The notes: generated by a model not told the origin, from the letters alone. A stretch of DNA of 64,000 bases from Podarcis raffonei (GCF_027172205.1 NC_070614.1:46564001-46628000), one strand, 5' to 3'; positions 42,080 to 54,098 are shown, counted from the stretch's first letter. Translations and numbers: made by a program.

Positions 42080-42790
42080 TTGTCCATTTGCTGTATTTAT
42101 TTTTCCCAATTTGAACTATAAAATGGTGATTTTCTTGAGTCAAAACAAGAGTACCCCTAAACATTTTTAGGAACAAGAAAACACTGATCATTACTATTAT
42201 TGTTCTTTAATTCTGTTAAATAAATGTATTATTTAATTTAATTTCATTAAACAGACAAACATATCCATATACTGCATACTGTTCTGGAAGATGTATTATA
42301 TATTATCTTCTATAGCACAAGTTCTACTTTGAATTAGGCTTTGCCAGCATCCTGTAGTTGAGATGGTTTTTCATGCAATTCCATAATTTGAGATTGAGGA
42401 AAGTAACACCTGCCAATGCCAAATGATGTGCTTGTTCCCTGCCACCAACCCCAAAGCTGATGGTTTTGAACATAGCTCTTCTCATTTGCAAATTTGGTAA
42501 GGAAACAGGTGTTGTGAAAGCCACCCATCATGAGTTGGTTCAGATGCTCTTGCTCTGGACTTCCTGAATTGAACAAGGATTTGGATTATTTGGCCTAAAA
42601 GGTATAAAGAGAGGTTTTGCGAACCAAGGAAGGTTTTCTTTTCCCCTTTTTCCTTTTAAAAAACTATTTGTTCCAGCTTTTGACATGCCCCAAGAAGTAT
42701 CATGGGCCTATTTGAGTTGGTTCACACTTATCTCTCCTCTCTTTCTTTTGAATTACACCAGTTAATTTGTCCTTTATTAAATAAATGTCT
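42080..42790. other. Unassigned stretch
   Basis: AT-rich sequence without a recognisable gene or repeat. Confidence 0.4.
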
Positions 42791-42794
42791 GCAG

Positions 42795-43527
42795 TCAAAA
42801 AGCACCTTTAAAAGCATCTTTAACTTGCCTGTTCCTCAGGCTGTACACAAAGGGGTCATAAGAGGACACAACACAGAGTTAAGAAATGACACTACTTTGT
42901 TGAAATTATGCCTATCACCCTGATAGTATGATGTACATAGAGATGCAGCTTCCATAGGTGACAGTGACAACAGTGATGTGGGAAGCACAGTGGAAAAGGC
43001 CTTCTGCCTCCTTGCAGCAGTTGGGATGTGGAGAACAGTTGAGATTATATTCACATAGGACACAACAGTGATAGGTAAAGTCCGCAGTAGTGTAAACACT
43101 GAAAGAATAAAGGCGGAGAGCTCCAGAAAATGTGTGTCACCACAGAGAAGATGGAGTAATGGTTTGCTGTCACAGAAGAAATGGTCAATGATGTTTGAGT
43201 CACAAAAAGGAAATTGAAGGAATAGCATAGTTGGGGCCAAAATCACAGCAAGCGACCCAATCCAAGAGAACAGCACCAAAAGTGTGCAGAACATCTCGTT
43301 CATGTTGGTGGTGTATCTTAGGGGATTGCAGATGGTCACATATCGGTCAAAGGACATCACAGTTAGTAGGAAGAAATCTGTGGTTCCCAGGAAGAAATAG
43401 AAAAACAATTGACTTATACATCCAGCATACGAGATTGTTTTCCTGCCAGTTGGAAGGTTGAACAACACTTTTGGGATGGCAACAGTGGTGTGTCCAATTT
43501 CCAAGTTGGCACAATTCCGAAAGCCAT
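42795..43527 (-). pseudogene. B-type OR pseudogene, inverted
   Basis: On the minus strand the text starts FRNCANLEIGHTT (within TM2) and runs through SYAGCISQLFFYFFLGTTDFF, MSFDRYVTICNPLRY, LFLQFPFCDSNIIDHFFCDS and LSAFILSVFTLL. It shifts frame within FSTCASH, regains it before NFNKVVSFLNSVLCPLMTP, and shifts again before VYSLRNRQVKDAFKGAF and a TGA. TM1 and the N-terminus are missing. Like the intact B receptors it has TP rather than NP in TM7. It is the only OR-like sequence of this size on the minus strand. Confidence 0.93.
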
Positions 43528-43599
43528 TTGTTTTATTTTGTTTTTGCTTTAATGGCTATCCCACATGTCCTCCAACCAAAATGCCATATATAGTTCTGC

Positions 43600-44290
43600 C
43601 TTCTGTATTTTATCCATACCACCATTCTCTGAGGTAGGTAAAGCTGATACATTTTGAATGGCTCAATTTCATCCAGTGAGCCTCGAGACTGAGCAAGGAT
43701 TTGAGCCCTCATGTCCCAGATCCTAGTCCAAAAAATGTCAAAGAAAAATGAAAAGTCCATTACATACTTATAAGTCTGAAGGAAGAGGAAATCACACTAG
43801 TTTATTGTCCAATAAACAGCTTCCTGCTTTATTGGGTCAACTGGCATGTTTCTAGGAGTCATATCAGAGCCCAGAACCAATGGAAGCACACAGTACGGGC
43901 CTCTGTGGCATGGCTGGGCCAAAGCCTAGTTGCTTACCTCTCTTTCCCTTCATTTCAGAACCATTGAACCATAGCTGTCAGAAGTAAGCACTGCCTATTC
44001 CTATGGAGCTAACTCCTCAAACATCTGACCTGGTAAGGTGGAGCTGAGCATAGCATAGCCTTTCTGTCATTTACCAGAAGAGGAAGAGCAAGGTGGCAGT
44101 CAGGTAGAGGCTGCATGTGCGCAATGGCAGGAGAGCTGTATTGACCCTGATGGTGGGGCCACACAGCCCCACCATCATCACCTGCCCTCCCTCCTGGTAT
44201 GTGGCAGTGATCTCACTGTTGCAATCTGCCCCATTGAATGAACCACTCCTGGCTCCTTTCCAGGAAACCGTGCATTGGATTGCAGTCTTT
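43600..44290. other. Spacer with a decayed SINE
   Basis: Bases about 43600-43735 resemble a reverse tRNA-type SINE ('tgagcaaggatttgagccct'). The rest is unassigned. Confidence 0.4.
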
Positions 44291-44293
44291 CTG

Positions 44294-44294
<1 letters not shown>

Positions 44295-44331
<37 letters not shown>

Positions 44332-44665
44332 TTATTATTATTTATACCCCACCCATCTGGCTGGGCTTCCCCAGCCACTCTGGGCGGCTTCCAAAAAAAT
44401 ATTAAAATACTGTGATACATCAAACATTAAAAGCTTCCCTAAACAGGGCTGCCTTCAGATGTCTTCTAAAGTCTGGTAGTTGTTGTTCTCTTTGACATCT
44501 GGTGGGAGGGCGTTCCACAGGGAGGGCGGCACTACCGAGAAGGCCCTCTGCCTGGTTCCCTGGTTCCCAGTGAGGGAACCGCCAGAAGGCCCTAGGTGCT
44601 GGACCTCAGTGTCCGGGTAGAACGATGGGGGTGGAGACGCACCTTCAGATACATTGGATAATATA
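44295..44665 (-). mobile_element. L2-type LINE 3' end with (ACA)n tail
   Basis: An (ACA)n run is followed by 'tataccccacccatctggct' and 'cactctgggcggcttcc'. Then comes the C-terminal coding end, giving RAFSVVPPSLWNALPPDVKE on the minus strand. It is the same family as 28764-35135 but 5'-truncated, and it retains about 46 bases that the long copy lost. Confidence 0.88.
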
Positions 44666-44714
44666 TTCTGTGTCCTTTGCCTCATGTGTATGTGCCTGTA
44701 TGCAGATCATGGAT

Positions 44715-44860
44715 TACCATTAAGATGCCCCTCAGAAGTTGTTGGACTACAAATCCCATCAGCCTCAGCATGTATAGCTATTGGTCAGGGACAGCAGTAT
44801 CAACAATCCAACTTCATGTGGAGGGCACCGTTTTGGCTACCACTGATGTATATAGTCCAC
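44715..44860. repeat. Palindromic dispersed repeat
   Basis: Left arm 'gttgttggactacaaatccc', right arm 'caacaatccaacttcatgtg'. Same type as 9630 and 38140. Confidence 0.5.
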
Positions 44861-45004
44861 ACCTGCCCACTTTTGTGGACTCCCGTGTTGGGGGAGGGGA
44901 CTGTCCTGATAGGTTCCTGCGCTTTAGAACTGACCACTTCACCACTGTCTACATGCTGGTCTATGAGAAGGAGATCTGGTATTCATTCACTTGTTTTCTG
45001 ATTT

Positions 45005-46180
45005 CCTGGTATCAACCAAGGTTACTAGAGGTCAACATCATCATCATCATTATTTTAAAAAAAGTTTAAGAAGTTTGTTCCTAGCCATCATTCCCTAGAG
45101 AATTAATTACCCAAAAGTGAGAGGCAAGTTTTGATCCTTGGAGGCTTCTCAACTTAGGTGGTTTAATTTTTAAGAAGTTAATAAGTAGACTGGAGCTTGG
45201 GAACTAATCAGCTGTTTAAAAAAGTTTTGAAATTAATTATCTGCCAAGTTTCTAGCAATGCTCTATGAAAAGGCCTATGAAAACTAGATTTTTAAAAGTC
45301 CTGTGTAAAAGTGTAATTTAATCAGTGTAAAAAGACATACTGTATATTTAAAATCAACATGCTTTTGAAAAAGGTCCTCCTTCTGACAGGTAGAATGTCA
45401 TGTTTAGAGTTGAGGTGAAACTACTCATGGCATTCCACAACCACTTCCAGCTCTGTCAAAATCACTCTTATGGCAACTTTAACTGTGCAAAAAAAAATCT
45501 TTTTTTTGTTTAAATTCCCACCACTTGCCCACACTCTCAGTTCCTCACAATTGCCCTCAGTTATCCCAACCAGTCAAATCTGGGTGGCTGTAAGGGACTC
45601 TGATCTGCTAGAATCAACTAAGGTTGCTGGAGGTCAGAAATTATTCTGTCACAGTTTAATAAATTTGTTCCTTGTATTCATATCCCTAGAGAATTAATTA
45701 CCACCCAGAAAATGAATAAGAAGCACACCTTGATTCATAGAGGTATTTCAGCATAGATACCACTACTACTATTATTAAGAAGTTAATGAGTAGACTTTCA
45801 GCTTAGGAAAATATATAATAAAGTTTAAAGTTTATTATATAGCAAGTTTCCTGCAGTACTTTTAGATAGTCTATGAATACTGGGATGGGTGGTTTTTTTA
45901 ATAAACTAAGTCCTCTAACTTAAACATCAATGTAAAATAATATACCTTTTAAATCAGCACTCCTTTGCAAAACTGTTGTCATTTGTATTCATTTCTGAAA
46001 AAAAGCAGCTCTCTTTAGAAATGAACAAATACTTTCCACTTTGACAAAATCACTTTTATGACAACCTTTTCAGTATTCTGGAGAAAAGTAAAATTAAAAT
46101 TAAACACCACTTGTCGGCACCCTCAGTTCTCTACTTTTGCTCTCAGTGATACCAGCTAGCCATATCTGGGTGAGAGCACA
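45005..46180 (+). repeat. Diverged tandem duplication, period about 595 bp, unidentified
   Basis: Two copies, about 45005-45600 and 45601-46180, share ordered landmarks: 'caac.aaggtt', 'tttgttcct', 'ccctagagaattaattacc', 'aagaagttaat.agtagact', 'caagtttc', 'aaatca', 'caaaatcactctatg'-like text and 'cctcagtt'. Indels put the spacing at 591-601. No protein frame, SINE head or LINE motif is visible, and the rest of the window has no further copy. Confidence 0.7.
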
Positions 46181-46909
46181 TTTAGATACTTATAAAGTAC
46201 TTTTGGAAAGCATTCAAGGAATGAGAGGAGAGATGGGCTACAAGGAAAAGTTAGCATCCATTGATGGCGGTCAGGCCACTGCAAGCATGAAGAACTGGCA
46301 AACAGCTATTTCAGGAGACTGAAACACTCACCATAAAACTGTAAACTCCACTGTAAGGGAGTGTACAGCTCATTTAAATAAATTAAATGTCTGCAAAGCA
46401 TTTCTTTGGGAGGAAGGTATGTGGAAAATGGACCCATTTTAATCACTGCAGACCGTCACTTAAACAGGCAAAGGAGAGGGGTGATGTCTATAGACAGAGC
46501 AAGGGTAGCTAACCTGTGGTCCTACCAAAGTTAACCACCACTGATGTACAGAGATCCAAAGATACATTTTGCCATCTTCTATATATATAACAGTTGGGGA
46601 CTTCCAGCACTTGGCCAGCTGCCTCCTGTCCTTAGTTATGGGTACAACATATTCCACTGTGGGGGGCAGTGGAATGTGGCTGAGTGGTAGAGCATTTTAT
46701 TTGCATGCGGAAAGTCCTGGGTTCAAATGCTACCAACTTCATATAGGCCTGGGAAAGAGCGGAATAATCATCAGCTCCTAACCTGGAGATTGAATTTGGG
46801 ACCCTCTGAATCTGACAGTGGCTGCTGGGAGCTGTGGTCCAAACATGTGGAGAGCATGGGTTGGAGAAGGCTAATCTATGCAAATTAACTCAGCTTTGTT
46901 CCACTTAAG

Positions 46910-47072
46910 AATGAACATCCTCCTCCCAAGGGACCTTTAAATAAAGCTTGTCTCACTAGTATTCTATGGAGAGGATGATGGAAGACACCCAGCCATGATA
47001 AGATTTAAGTGACACAGGAACTCTATATTATAAATCTGGTGCTGATAGCTGCATCATACGAAGGTAAGGCAT
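46910..47072 (+). promoter_or_regulatory. Conserved upstream block (unit III)
   Basis: Counterpart of 17200-17372; 'ctttaaataaag' near 46937 and donor AAG|GTAAGG near 47063. Confidence 0.4.
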
Positions 47073-47561
47073 ATTATAGCATATTATACTGCTTTGCTTT
47101 ATAAAGGTATTCAGAGTTTTCTTATTTTCATTATGGGCAAACACATCAATTATTCCTTTGTTTGAGAGAGAGATATCTAGGGTAGTATCAGTGCCAAGCT
47201 ATATGATTAAATAGTTAACTGGTACAAAATTTTGGCCAATCAGCAAGTGTTCATGAAAAAAAATCTCCTAATGTGCACATTTCTTCCTAATCTACATGTT
47301 TTTTTAAAGCAATTTATCATAATATAATGAACTTTGACATGTTATTGTCACCAATGTGTGCATTTTTATGGACTTTTTATCCCAGTATATGCACATTTGC
47401 ACCCACTACTTGGCTGGAGAACAGCATTTTCCAAAATTTTGAGAACTGAAAGTTTTGAAAAGGACCCCCCCCCATTTATATGTTATTAGTTGTTTTGAAA
47501 GCCTTCAACAACACACATTTAACAACAATGTAATGTGAACAATGTTGACGCTTTCCTTAAC

Positions 47562-48068
47562 AAATTTGCTCCCACGCTTTTGCTGACTTGGTTGTCTTTT
47601 TCTGGTGATAATGTCATAGACCATCTTTTCTGCGACTATGGTCCAATGATAAAACTTCCTTGAAATCAGGTGCAGGTCCTTCTGGTTCTGGAGGGCATTC
47701 TGTCTGGACTGGTGTTAGTCATCTCCTTGTCTGTCACGGGTGTATCTGATGTCTACATCATTGCCACCATCTTGCACATGTACTCCATAAAAGGTCAGCA
47801 AAAGACGTTTCCAACCTGTGCTTCTCATGGCAGAGCCACATCCATGTTTTATGGCAGTGCAATATTCATGTACTCCTTGCCCAGCCAGTGATGATCTTCT
47901 GATGTCCAGAAGGGAGTTGCAGTCCTTACAGGAGCGTTTACACCATTTCTGAACCATTTTATTTATAGTCTATGGATTGAGAAGGTCAATAAAGCCTTCA
48001 AAGACTAACATAAGAGGAGGAAATCTGAACACGTGTGGTCTTTTTTTACAAAGTGGCTGGCAAATTAG
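47562..48068 (+). pseudogene. A-type OR pseudogene, 5'-truncated (unit III)
   Basis: Same truncation and shared early TGA. Readable: VYIIATILHMYSIKGQQKTF and FYGSAIFMYSLPSQ. An extra stop after EAFKD-type text (near 48006) is private to this copy. Confidence 0.9.
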
Positions 48069-48307
48069 GGAGGCTGTAGGGTGGTGAATTAGTGGCAGCA
48101 ATGTTTGTAGTAGGTTGATGGCCCTTTCCTTTGGTACAAAGATACAGATCCCATCTTCCAACTGGCAATATCAAGGCAACCTACAACCTGTTATATGCCT
48201 ACAGGAAAGCTGTATGTAGGACCTGAGTGCAGCAGCACCCAGAAAGCAGAGTGGTGGCTAAAAATTTCCTCTCTCCCCTTTCAACTTATTTCTTTTACAA
48301 CCCCCAC

Positions 48308-48308
<1 letters not shown>

Positions 48309-48352
<44 letters not shown>
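48309..48352. repeat. (TA)n microsatellite, unit III only
   Basis: About 22 TA repeats stand where the other units have a C-run plus A-run ('acccccccc' then 'aaaaaaaa'). Confidence 0.95.
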
Positions 48353-48356
<4 letters not shown>

Positions 48357-49652
48357 GAAATCCTTAGCAATTTGGAATGGAATGGTAAACCTGCCACCCA
48401 CCCAACATGCCTTTACCTACCCTAAAAAGTCACTCATAAATCCTGCCTTTTCTGGGGGACAACTGATCTCATGAATAGGTATGTGTCCAGCCCTGTATAA
48501 ATATCAGGAAAACAGACATTTAACTGCATAATAAGGGATTTATCAGTGTGTGAGAGCATATCTATATATCTGTGTTTATCTGTTTGGCAGGACTATTATT
48601 TTTAAAGGATCAAATTGATGTAGAAACAGAATTAAGGCATGTGAATGAGATTTGAGCCAAAATCAATAGATCTCCTTGTTCCTATTTCAATTACATATAG
48701 TACATCTATAATACTCCCCCCTCCACTCCCCCCAAAACACCCTCAGATTAAAGGAGAAAGACTTGAGGGTTGAATGCCAGCTATGCTCTTTTAAAGGAAG
48801 ACAGCTGAAGGCAGCCCTGTATCAGGAAATTTTTAATGTCTGATGTTTTACAATTTTTATATATGCTGTAAGTGGCCCAGAGTGCCTGGGGAAAACCAGC
48901 CAGATGGGTGGGGTATAAATATATTTATTATTATTATTATTACTATTACTATTTATAGCAGAATTTGACCACTTTTGCCATTATATTCATAGTATTCCCC
49001 CCTTTCCGCCTGTGGTCCTTTATACACTGTGGCTGGACTCCGATTACACACTTTTTGAAATCTTAGAATTGTCTCACAACCTACTTGGGCATAAAAGCTT
49101 CTACGAACTCTGACTTCAAGCCACAGATGTCATACATTGTAATCTTCTGACCTGAGCTCTGTGATGGTTAGCAAAGCTGTTGTGGCAAGTTCCTTCCACA
49201 ATCCCATTGGCTCAGCTTGTGGATTTTGGTAATCCAACCATTGTCACAGTGAAGTCAGACTCTCTTTGAGGGCAGAGCCAGTCACAATTATGTAATACCT
49301 CATCTCACATGGTGAGATGAGGTATTACGGAGCCTGAGGCAAAGGGCATGATGTCACCTTCCCTCCAGCTATAGAAACCACCTATACTTAATTTAGGGTT
49401 CATGCCCCACACTGGGCAAAAATATTCTTGCATTGCAGGTGTTTTGACTAGATGACCCTTGTGGTCCCTTTCAACTTCATGATTCTATGACTCCGATTCT
49501 GAGTCAATGTATGAAACAGGAGGCTGAACTATATGCTTCCCTGGTCTGATCCAGGCAGGCTTGGCTTAACTTCATAATGATGATGATGAGGATGATGATA
49601 CTTATCTATACTCATCTTTTGCCAGCAGATAACACATGAAAATCAAGACTTT

Positions 49653-50615
49653 ATGGAGAACCAAACAAAGATCAATGAGTTTTTACTGCTGGGATTCACT
49701 GAGAACGCCAAACTAGAGATATTTTTCTTTGTCCTTTTCTTAATCATGTACCTGATGGCTGTAACGGGAAACATGATGATTATCACCATCACTCTCATGG
49801 ATTTCCGCCTCAGGACACCCATGTATTTCTTCCTCCGGAATTATGCCATCTTGGAAATTGGATACACCACTGCTGCCATCCCAAAGGCATTGTTCAACCT
49901 TGCATCTGGCAGGAAAACAATCTCGTATGCTGGATGTATAAGCCAATTGTTTTTCTATTTCTTCCTGGGCACCACAGACTTCTTCCTGCTGACCGTGATG
50001 TCCTTTGACCGATATGTGGCCATCTGCAACCCCCTAAGGTACACCACCATCATGAACGAGAGGTTCTGCACACTTTTGGTGCTGTTCTCTTGGATTGGGT
50101 CGCTTGCTGTGATTTTGGCTCAAACTTTGCTATTCATTCAATTTCCTTTTTGTGGTTCAAACATCATTGACCATTTCTTCTGCGACAGCCAACCATTACT
50201 CCATCTTCTCTGTGGTGACACACATTTCTTGGAGCTCTCCGACTTTATTATTTCGGTGTTTACAGTCCTGGGGACTTTCGCTATCACCGTTGTGTCCTAT
50301 GTCAATATAATCTCAACTGTTCTCCACATCCCAAGTGCTGCAGGGAGGCAGAAGGCCTTTTCCACCTGTGCTTCCCACATCACCATTGTCACTGTCACCT
50401 ATGGAAGCTGCATCTCTATGTACATCATACCTGAACGAGATGGTGGGCAAAACTTCAACAAGGTTGTGGCCATTCTTAACAATGTGGTTTGTCCTCTAAT
50501 GAGCCCCTTTGTGTACAGCCTGAGGAACAGGCAGGTCCAAGATGCTTTGAAAAATGCTTTTGCCTACAAACATGTATTTAATAAAATGCAGAGAAACTCA
50601 TGCAGTTTGAAATGA
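49653..50615 (+). CDS. Olfactory receptor, class II, subgroup B (OR6C-like), unit III
   Basis: 320 residues, intact. Its N-terminus (ENAKLEIFFF) and C-terminus (YKHVFNKMQRNSCSLK) follow the unit I form, while NMMIITI, NERFCTLL and VTYGSC follow unit IV. LLFIQFPFCGSN in the loop before the Cys set matches the inverted pseudogene rather than any intact paralogue. TM7 reads SPFVY, the only Ser version. The NQT sequon is kept. An ATG at 49636 opens a 27-codon overlapping out-of-frame uORF. AATAAA at 50686. Confidence 0.95.
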   Translation: MENQTKINEFLLLGFTENAKLEIFFFVLFLIMYLMAVTGNMMIITITLMDFRLRTPMYFFLRNYAILEIGYTTAAIPKALFNLASGRKTISYAGCISQLFFYFFLGTTDFFLLTVMSFDRYVAICNPLRYTTIMNERFCTLLVLFSWIGSLAVILAQTLLFIQFPFCGSNIIDHFFCDSQPLLHLLCGDTHFLELSDFIISVFTVLGTFAITVVSYVNIISTVLHIPSAAGRQKAFSTCASHITIVTVTYGSCISMYIIPERDGGQNFNKVVAILNNVVCPLMSPFVYSLRNRQVQDALKNAFAYKHVFNKMQRNSCSLK

Positions 50616-50889
50616 TTGAAGGAATGGGAGTTATGAACTGGTTAAAATAGACCCATGATACTTCTTATGGAGTTTCAGAAGCCCAAATAAATAGTTTTCT
50701 CGTTAAAACAAAAGCCTTCACTGGTGTGGAAAACCTCTGAATTATCACCAGATCCTTATTTCATAGTCAGAAGATCATAGAATCATAGTTTTAGGCAGTG
50801 CTATTTTTCTATAAAAAGAGGTGCAAGAACTTGCCATGAACGTCTCCCTTGCTCTCTTATAATGGCAATGGTGCCCACCTGAGAGGTGC

Positions 50890-51390
50890 CAGAACTGAGT
50901 TTTGATGAAATTTGGCTGACAAGGACCCTTGTACCTACGGGACCACCTCTCCTGGTATGTCCCACAGAGGACCTTTCAGTCTTCAAATAAAAACATCTTG
51001 GACATCCCAGGCCACAGGGAGGTTAGACTAGCCTCGACCAGAGCCAGGGCTTTTTCGGCCGTAGCCCCAATCTGGTGGAATGCTCTGTCACAAGAGACTA
51101 GGGCCCTGCAGGACTTGACATCTATCTGCAGGGCCTCCAAGACGGAGGTGTACCGCCAGGCCTTTGGCCAAGGCACATTCTAACTCCCTCTCTCCTTCTG
51201 TAATCCTCATAGAACTCTAACACAATGATTGCCATTAATTTATTCTGAAATCATTTTAGAATGTATTTTAATTAATTAGCTGTGTGATTTTATGTACACT
51301 GTACTATTTTTACTTGTTGTTAGCTGCTCTGAGCCCAGCTTTGGCTGGGGAGGGTGGGATACAAACAAAAAATTATTAATATTATTTATA
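50890..51390 (+). mobile_element. L2-type LINE 3' fragment (unit III)
   Basis: Homologue of 21500-21975, with the most protein-like text of the set (ARAFSAVAPIWWNALSQETR, then TSICRASKTEVYRQAFGQGT). Confidence 0.75.
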
Positions 51391-51519
51391 TATATAAAAA
51401 ACCCTGGTTTGAGGCCTTGTAGACCAAATCTGCATCCAGGGCTGGAAATCTAGAGCAAGCCAACCTGGAACATATGTGGCCATTCATGGTAGGAAGCATT
51501 CACCACAACACTTTGCTCC

Positions 51520-51681
51520 GATGGAAGTTGCATCTCTATGTACATGAAACGAGAGCAGTACAGCCTTTCAGTAAAGCTGTGGCCGTTCTCAACAATGTGG
51601 TTTGTCCTCTTATGACCACTTCTGTGTACAGCTTTGTGGAACAAGCAGGTGAAAGATGCTTTGAAATATGCTTTTGACTGA
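51520..51681 (+). pseudogene. B-type OR tail relic (unit III)
   Basis: Homologue of 22111-22272 with the same frame breaks and an uninterrupted 'gaacaagcaggtgaaa' site, which is the empty state of the L2 insertion site in unit II. Confidence 0.85.
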
Positions 51682-52929
51682 AAACATCTTTTTAAGTTCT
51701 TGGAGTTTGAAACAACGGTAGGAAGGGGAAATGTGAACTGACTAAAATAGGCTCATGAAACATTTTGTGGTATATCCGAACCCCAAAGAAACCAATTTCT
51801 TTTAAAATAATAATTGGTTTCCAAAAGTCAATGAACTTGGCATATCATGTGTGCCTCTTGAATTTCAAGCAACAGAAAACTCTGTTCTACATAACTGGAT
51901 ACTGGTAATCATTCTTACTCCCAGTATGGTTGTTTTAAGATAACTTAAGCTTTTTGTGGAAATTGTGTTTTTATTCCTTTCACACATACCAATCATTGTA
52001 TTTTTTTCAAGGAAGAACTCTTTACTGTAGAAGATTAAATAAGCCTTTAAGTGCCACTAGGGGGCAGCACTTTGCAGTTTTGTAAGCACAACAACTGTCT
52101 GAGGCAGGAAGCCTGTGCCCCTGTTCATATATTCTGCCAGGGTGGTAACAAGTCACTGGTCACACCTATACCATACATTTAATGCACTCTTATACCACTT
52201 TAAAAACCATGGCTTTCCCCAAAGATTTCTGGGAACTGCAGTTTACTGAGGGTGCTGGGAATTGCAGCTCTGCAAAGGTTTGACTAGCAACCCTCATGCG
52301 ACCTCCGTTCTTGTGAAAACTGGGCCTTCTGGTTGGAACATCCTATTGTGAAAATGGACCCATTTTTAATCACTGCAGACCATCACTGAAACAGGCAAAG
52401 GACAGGGGGCGATGCCTATAGAGAGAGCAAGGGTAGCTAACCTCTGGTCCTACCAAAGTTAACCACCACTGATGTACAGAGATCCAAAGATACATTTTTG
52501 CCATCTTCTAAAAGGGTCCTTGGGCAACATATATAACCACACTTTCTAGTTGTTTTCTTGCTTTGCACAGCATGTTGACAGGTCCAGTGTGTATGTTTTT
52601 ATAGATATAAATAACAATTGGGGACTTCCTGCTCTTGGCCAACTGCCTCCTGTCCTTTGTTATGGGTACAACACATTCCACTGTGGGGGGCAGGGAGGGC
52701 TGAGTGGCACAGCATCTGATTTGCACACAGAAAGTCATGGGTTCAATGGCTACCAACTTCAGATAGGCCTGGGAAAGAGCGGAATAATCATCCGCTCCTA
52801 GCATGGAGATTGAATTTGGGACCCTCTGAATCTGGCAGTGGCTGCTGGGAGCTGTGGTCCAAACATGTGGAGAGCACGGGTTGGAGAAGGCTAATCTGTG
52901 CAAATTAATGCAGCTTTGTTCCACTTAAG

Positions 52930-53086
52930 ATGAACATCCTCCTCCCAAGGGACCTTTAAATAAAGCTTGTCTCACTAGTATTCCATGGAGAGGACGATGG
53001 AAGACACCCAGCCATGATAAGATTTAAGTGACACAGGAAATCTATATTATAGATCTGGTGCTGATAGCTGCATGATACCAAGGTGA
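52930..53086 (+). promoter_or_regulatory. Conserved upstream block (unit IV)
   Basis: Counterpart of 17200-17372; 'ctttaaataaag' near 52953 and donor AAG|GTGAGG near 53082. Confidence 0.4.
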
Positions 53087-53594
53087 GGCATATTATAGCA
53101 TATGATACAGCTTTGCTTTAAAAAGGTATTCAGAGTTTTCTTATTTTCATTATGGGCAAACACATCAATTATTCCTTTGTTTGAGAGAGAGATATCTAGG
53201 GTAGTATCAGTGCCAAGCTATATGATTAAATAGTTAACTGGTACAAAATTTTGGCAAATCAGCAAGTGTTCATGAAAAAAAATCTCCTAATGTGCACATT
53301 TCTTCCTAATCTACATGTTTTTTTAAAGCAATTTATCATAATATAATGAACTTTGACATGTTATTGTCACCAATGTGTGCATTTTATGGACTTTTTATCC
53401 CAGTATATGCACATATGCACCCACTACTTGGCTGGAGAACAGCATTCCAAAATTTCGAGAACTAAAATTTTTGAAAAATGACACCCCCCCCCCGTTTATG
53501 TGTTATTAGCGTTATTACGAAGTTTTGAAAGCCTTCAACAACACGCATTTAACAACAATGTAATGTGAAGAATGTTGACACTTTCCTTAACAAC

Positions 53595-54098
53595 TTTGCT
53601 CCCACGCTTTTGCTGACTTGGTTGTCTTTTTCTGGTGATAATGTCATAGACCATTTTTTTCTGCAACTATGCTCCAATGATAAAACTTCATTGAGATTAG
53701 GTGCAGCTCCTTCCGGCTCTGGAGGGCATTCTGTCTGGACTGGTGTTAGTCATCTCCTTGTCTGTCATGGGTCTCTCTGATGTCTACATCATTGCCACCA
53801 TCTTGCACATGTACTCCATAAAAGGTCAGCAAAAGATGTTTCCAACCTGCGCTTCTCACATCAGAGCCACATCCATCTTTTATGGCAGTGCAATATTCAT
53901 GTACTCCTCGCCCAGCCAGGGATGATCTTGGGATGTCCAGAAGGGACTTGCAGTCCTTACTGGAGCGTTTACACCATTTCTGAACCCTTTTATTTATAGT
54001 CTAAGGAATGAGAAGGTCAATGAAGCCTTCAAAGACTATCTGAAGAGGAGGAAATCTGAACACGTGTGGTCTTTTTTTACAAAGTGGCTGGCAAATTA
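53595..54098 (+). pseudogene. A-type OR pseudogene, 5'-truncated (unit IV)
   Basis: Shares the truncation and early TGA, in the unit II form. It has the best-preserved later text: VYIIATILHMYSIKGQQKMF, TCASHIRATSIFYGSAIFMY, FLNPFIYSLRNEKVNEAFKDYL. Confidence 0.9.

Larger units (their letters stand above)
46422..52342 (+). repeat. OR duplication unit III
   Basis: Complete unit of about 5.9 kb with the same order as unit I: tRNA-like SINE (46673-46760), conserved block, A-type pseudogene, L2-tail scrap (about 48855-48950), conserved segment (about 49015-49385, more decayed), B OR, L2 fragment (50890-51390), OR tail relic and hAT-like stretch. It lacks unit I's L1 insert. Shared forms such as 'ccttgaaatcagg' group it with unit I. 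Confidence 0.87.
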
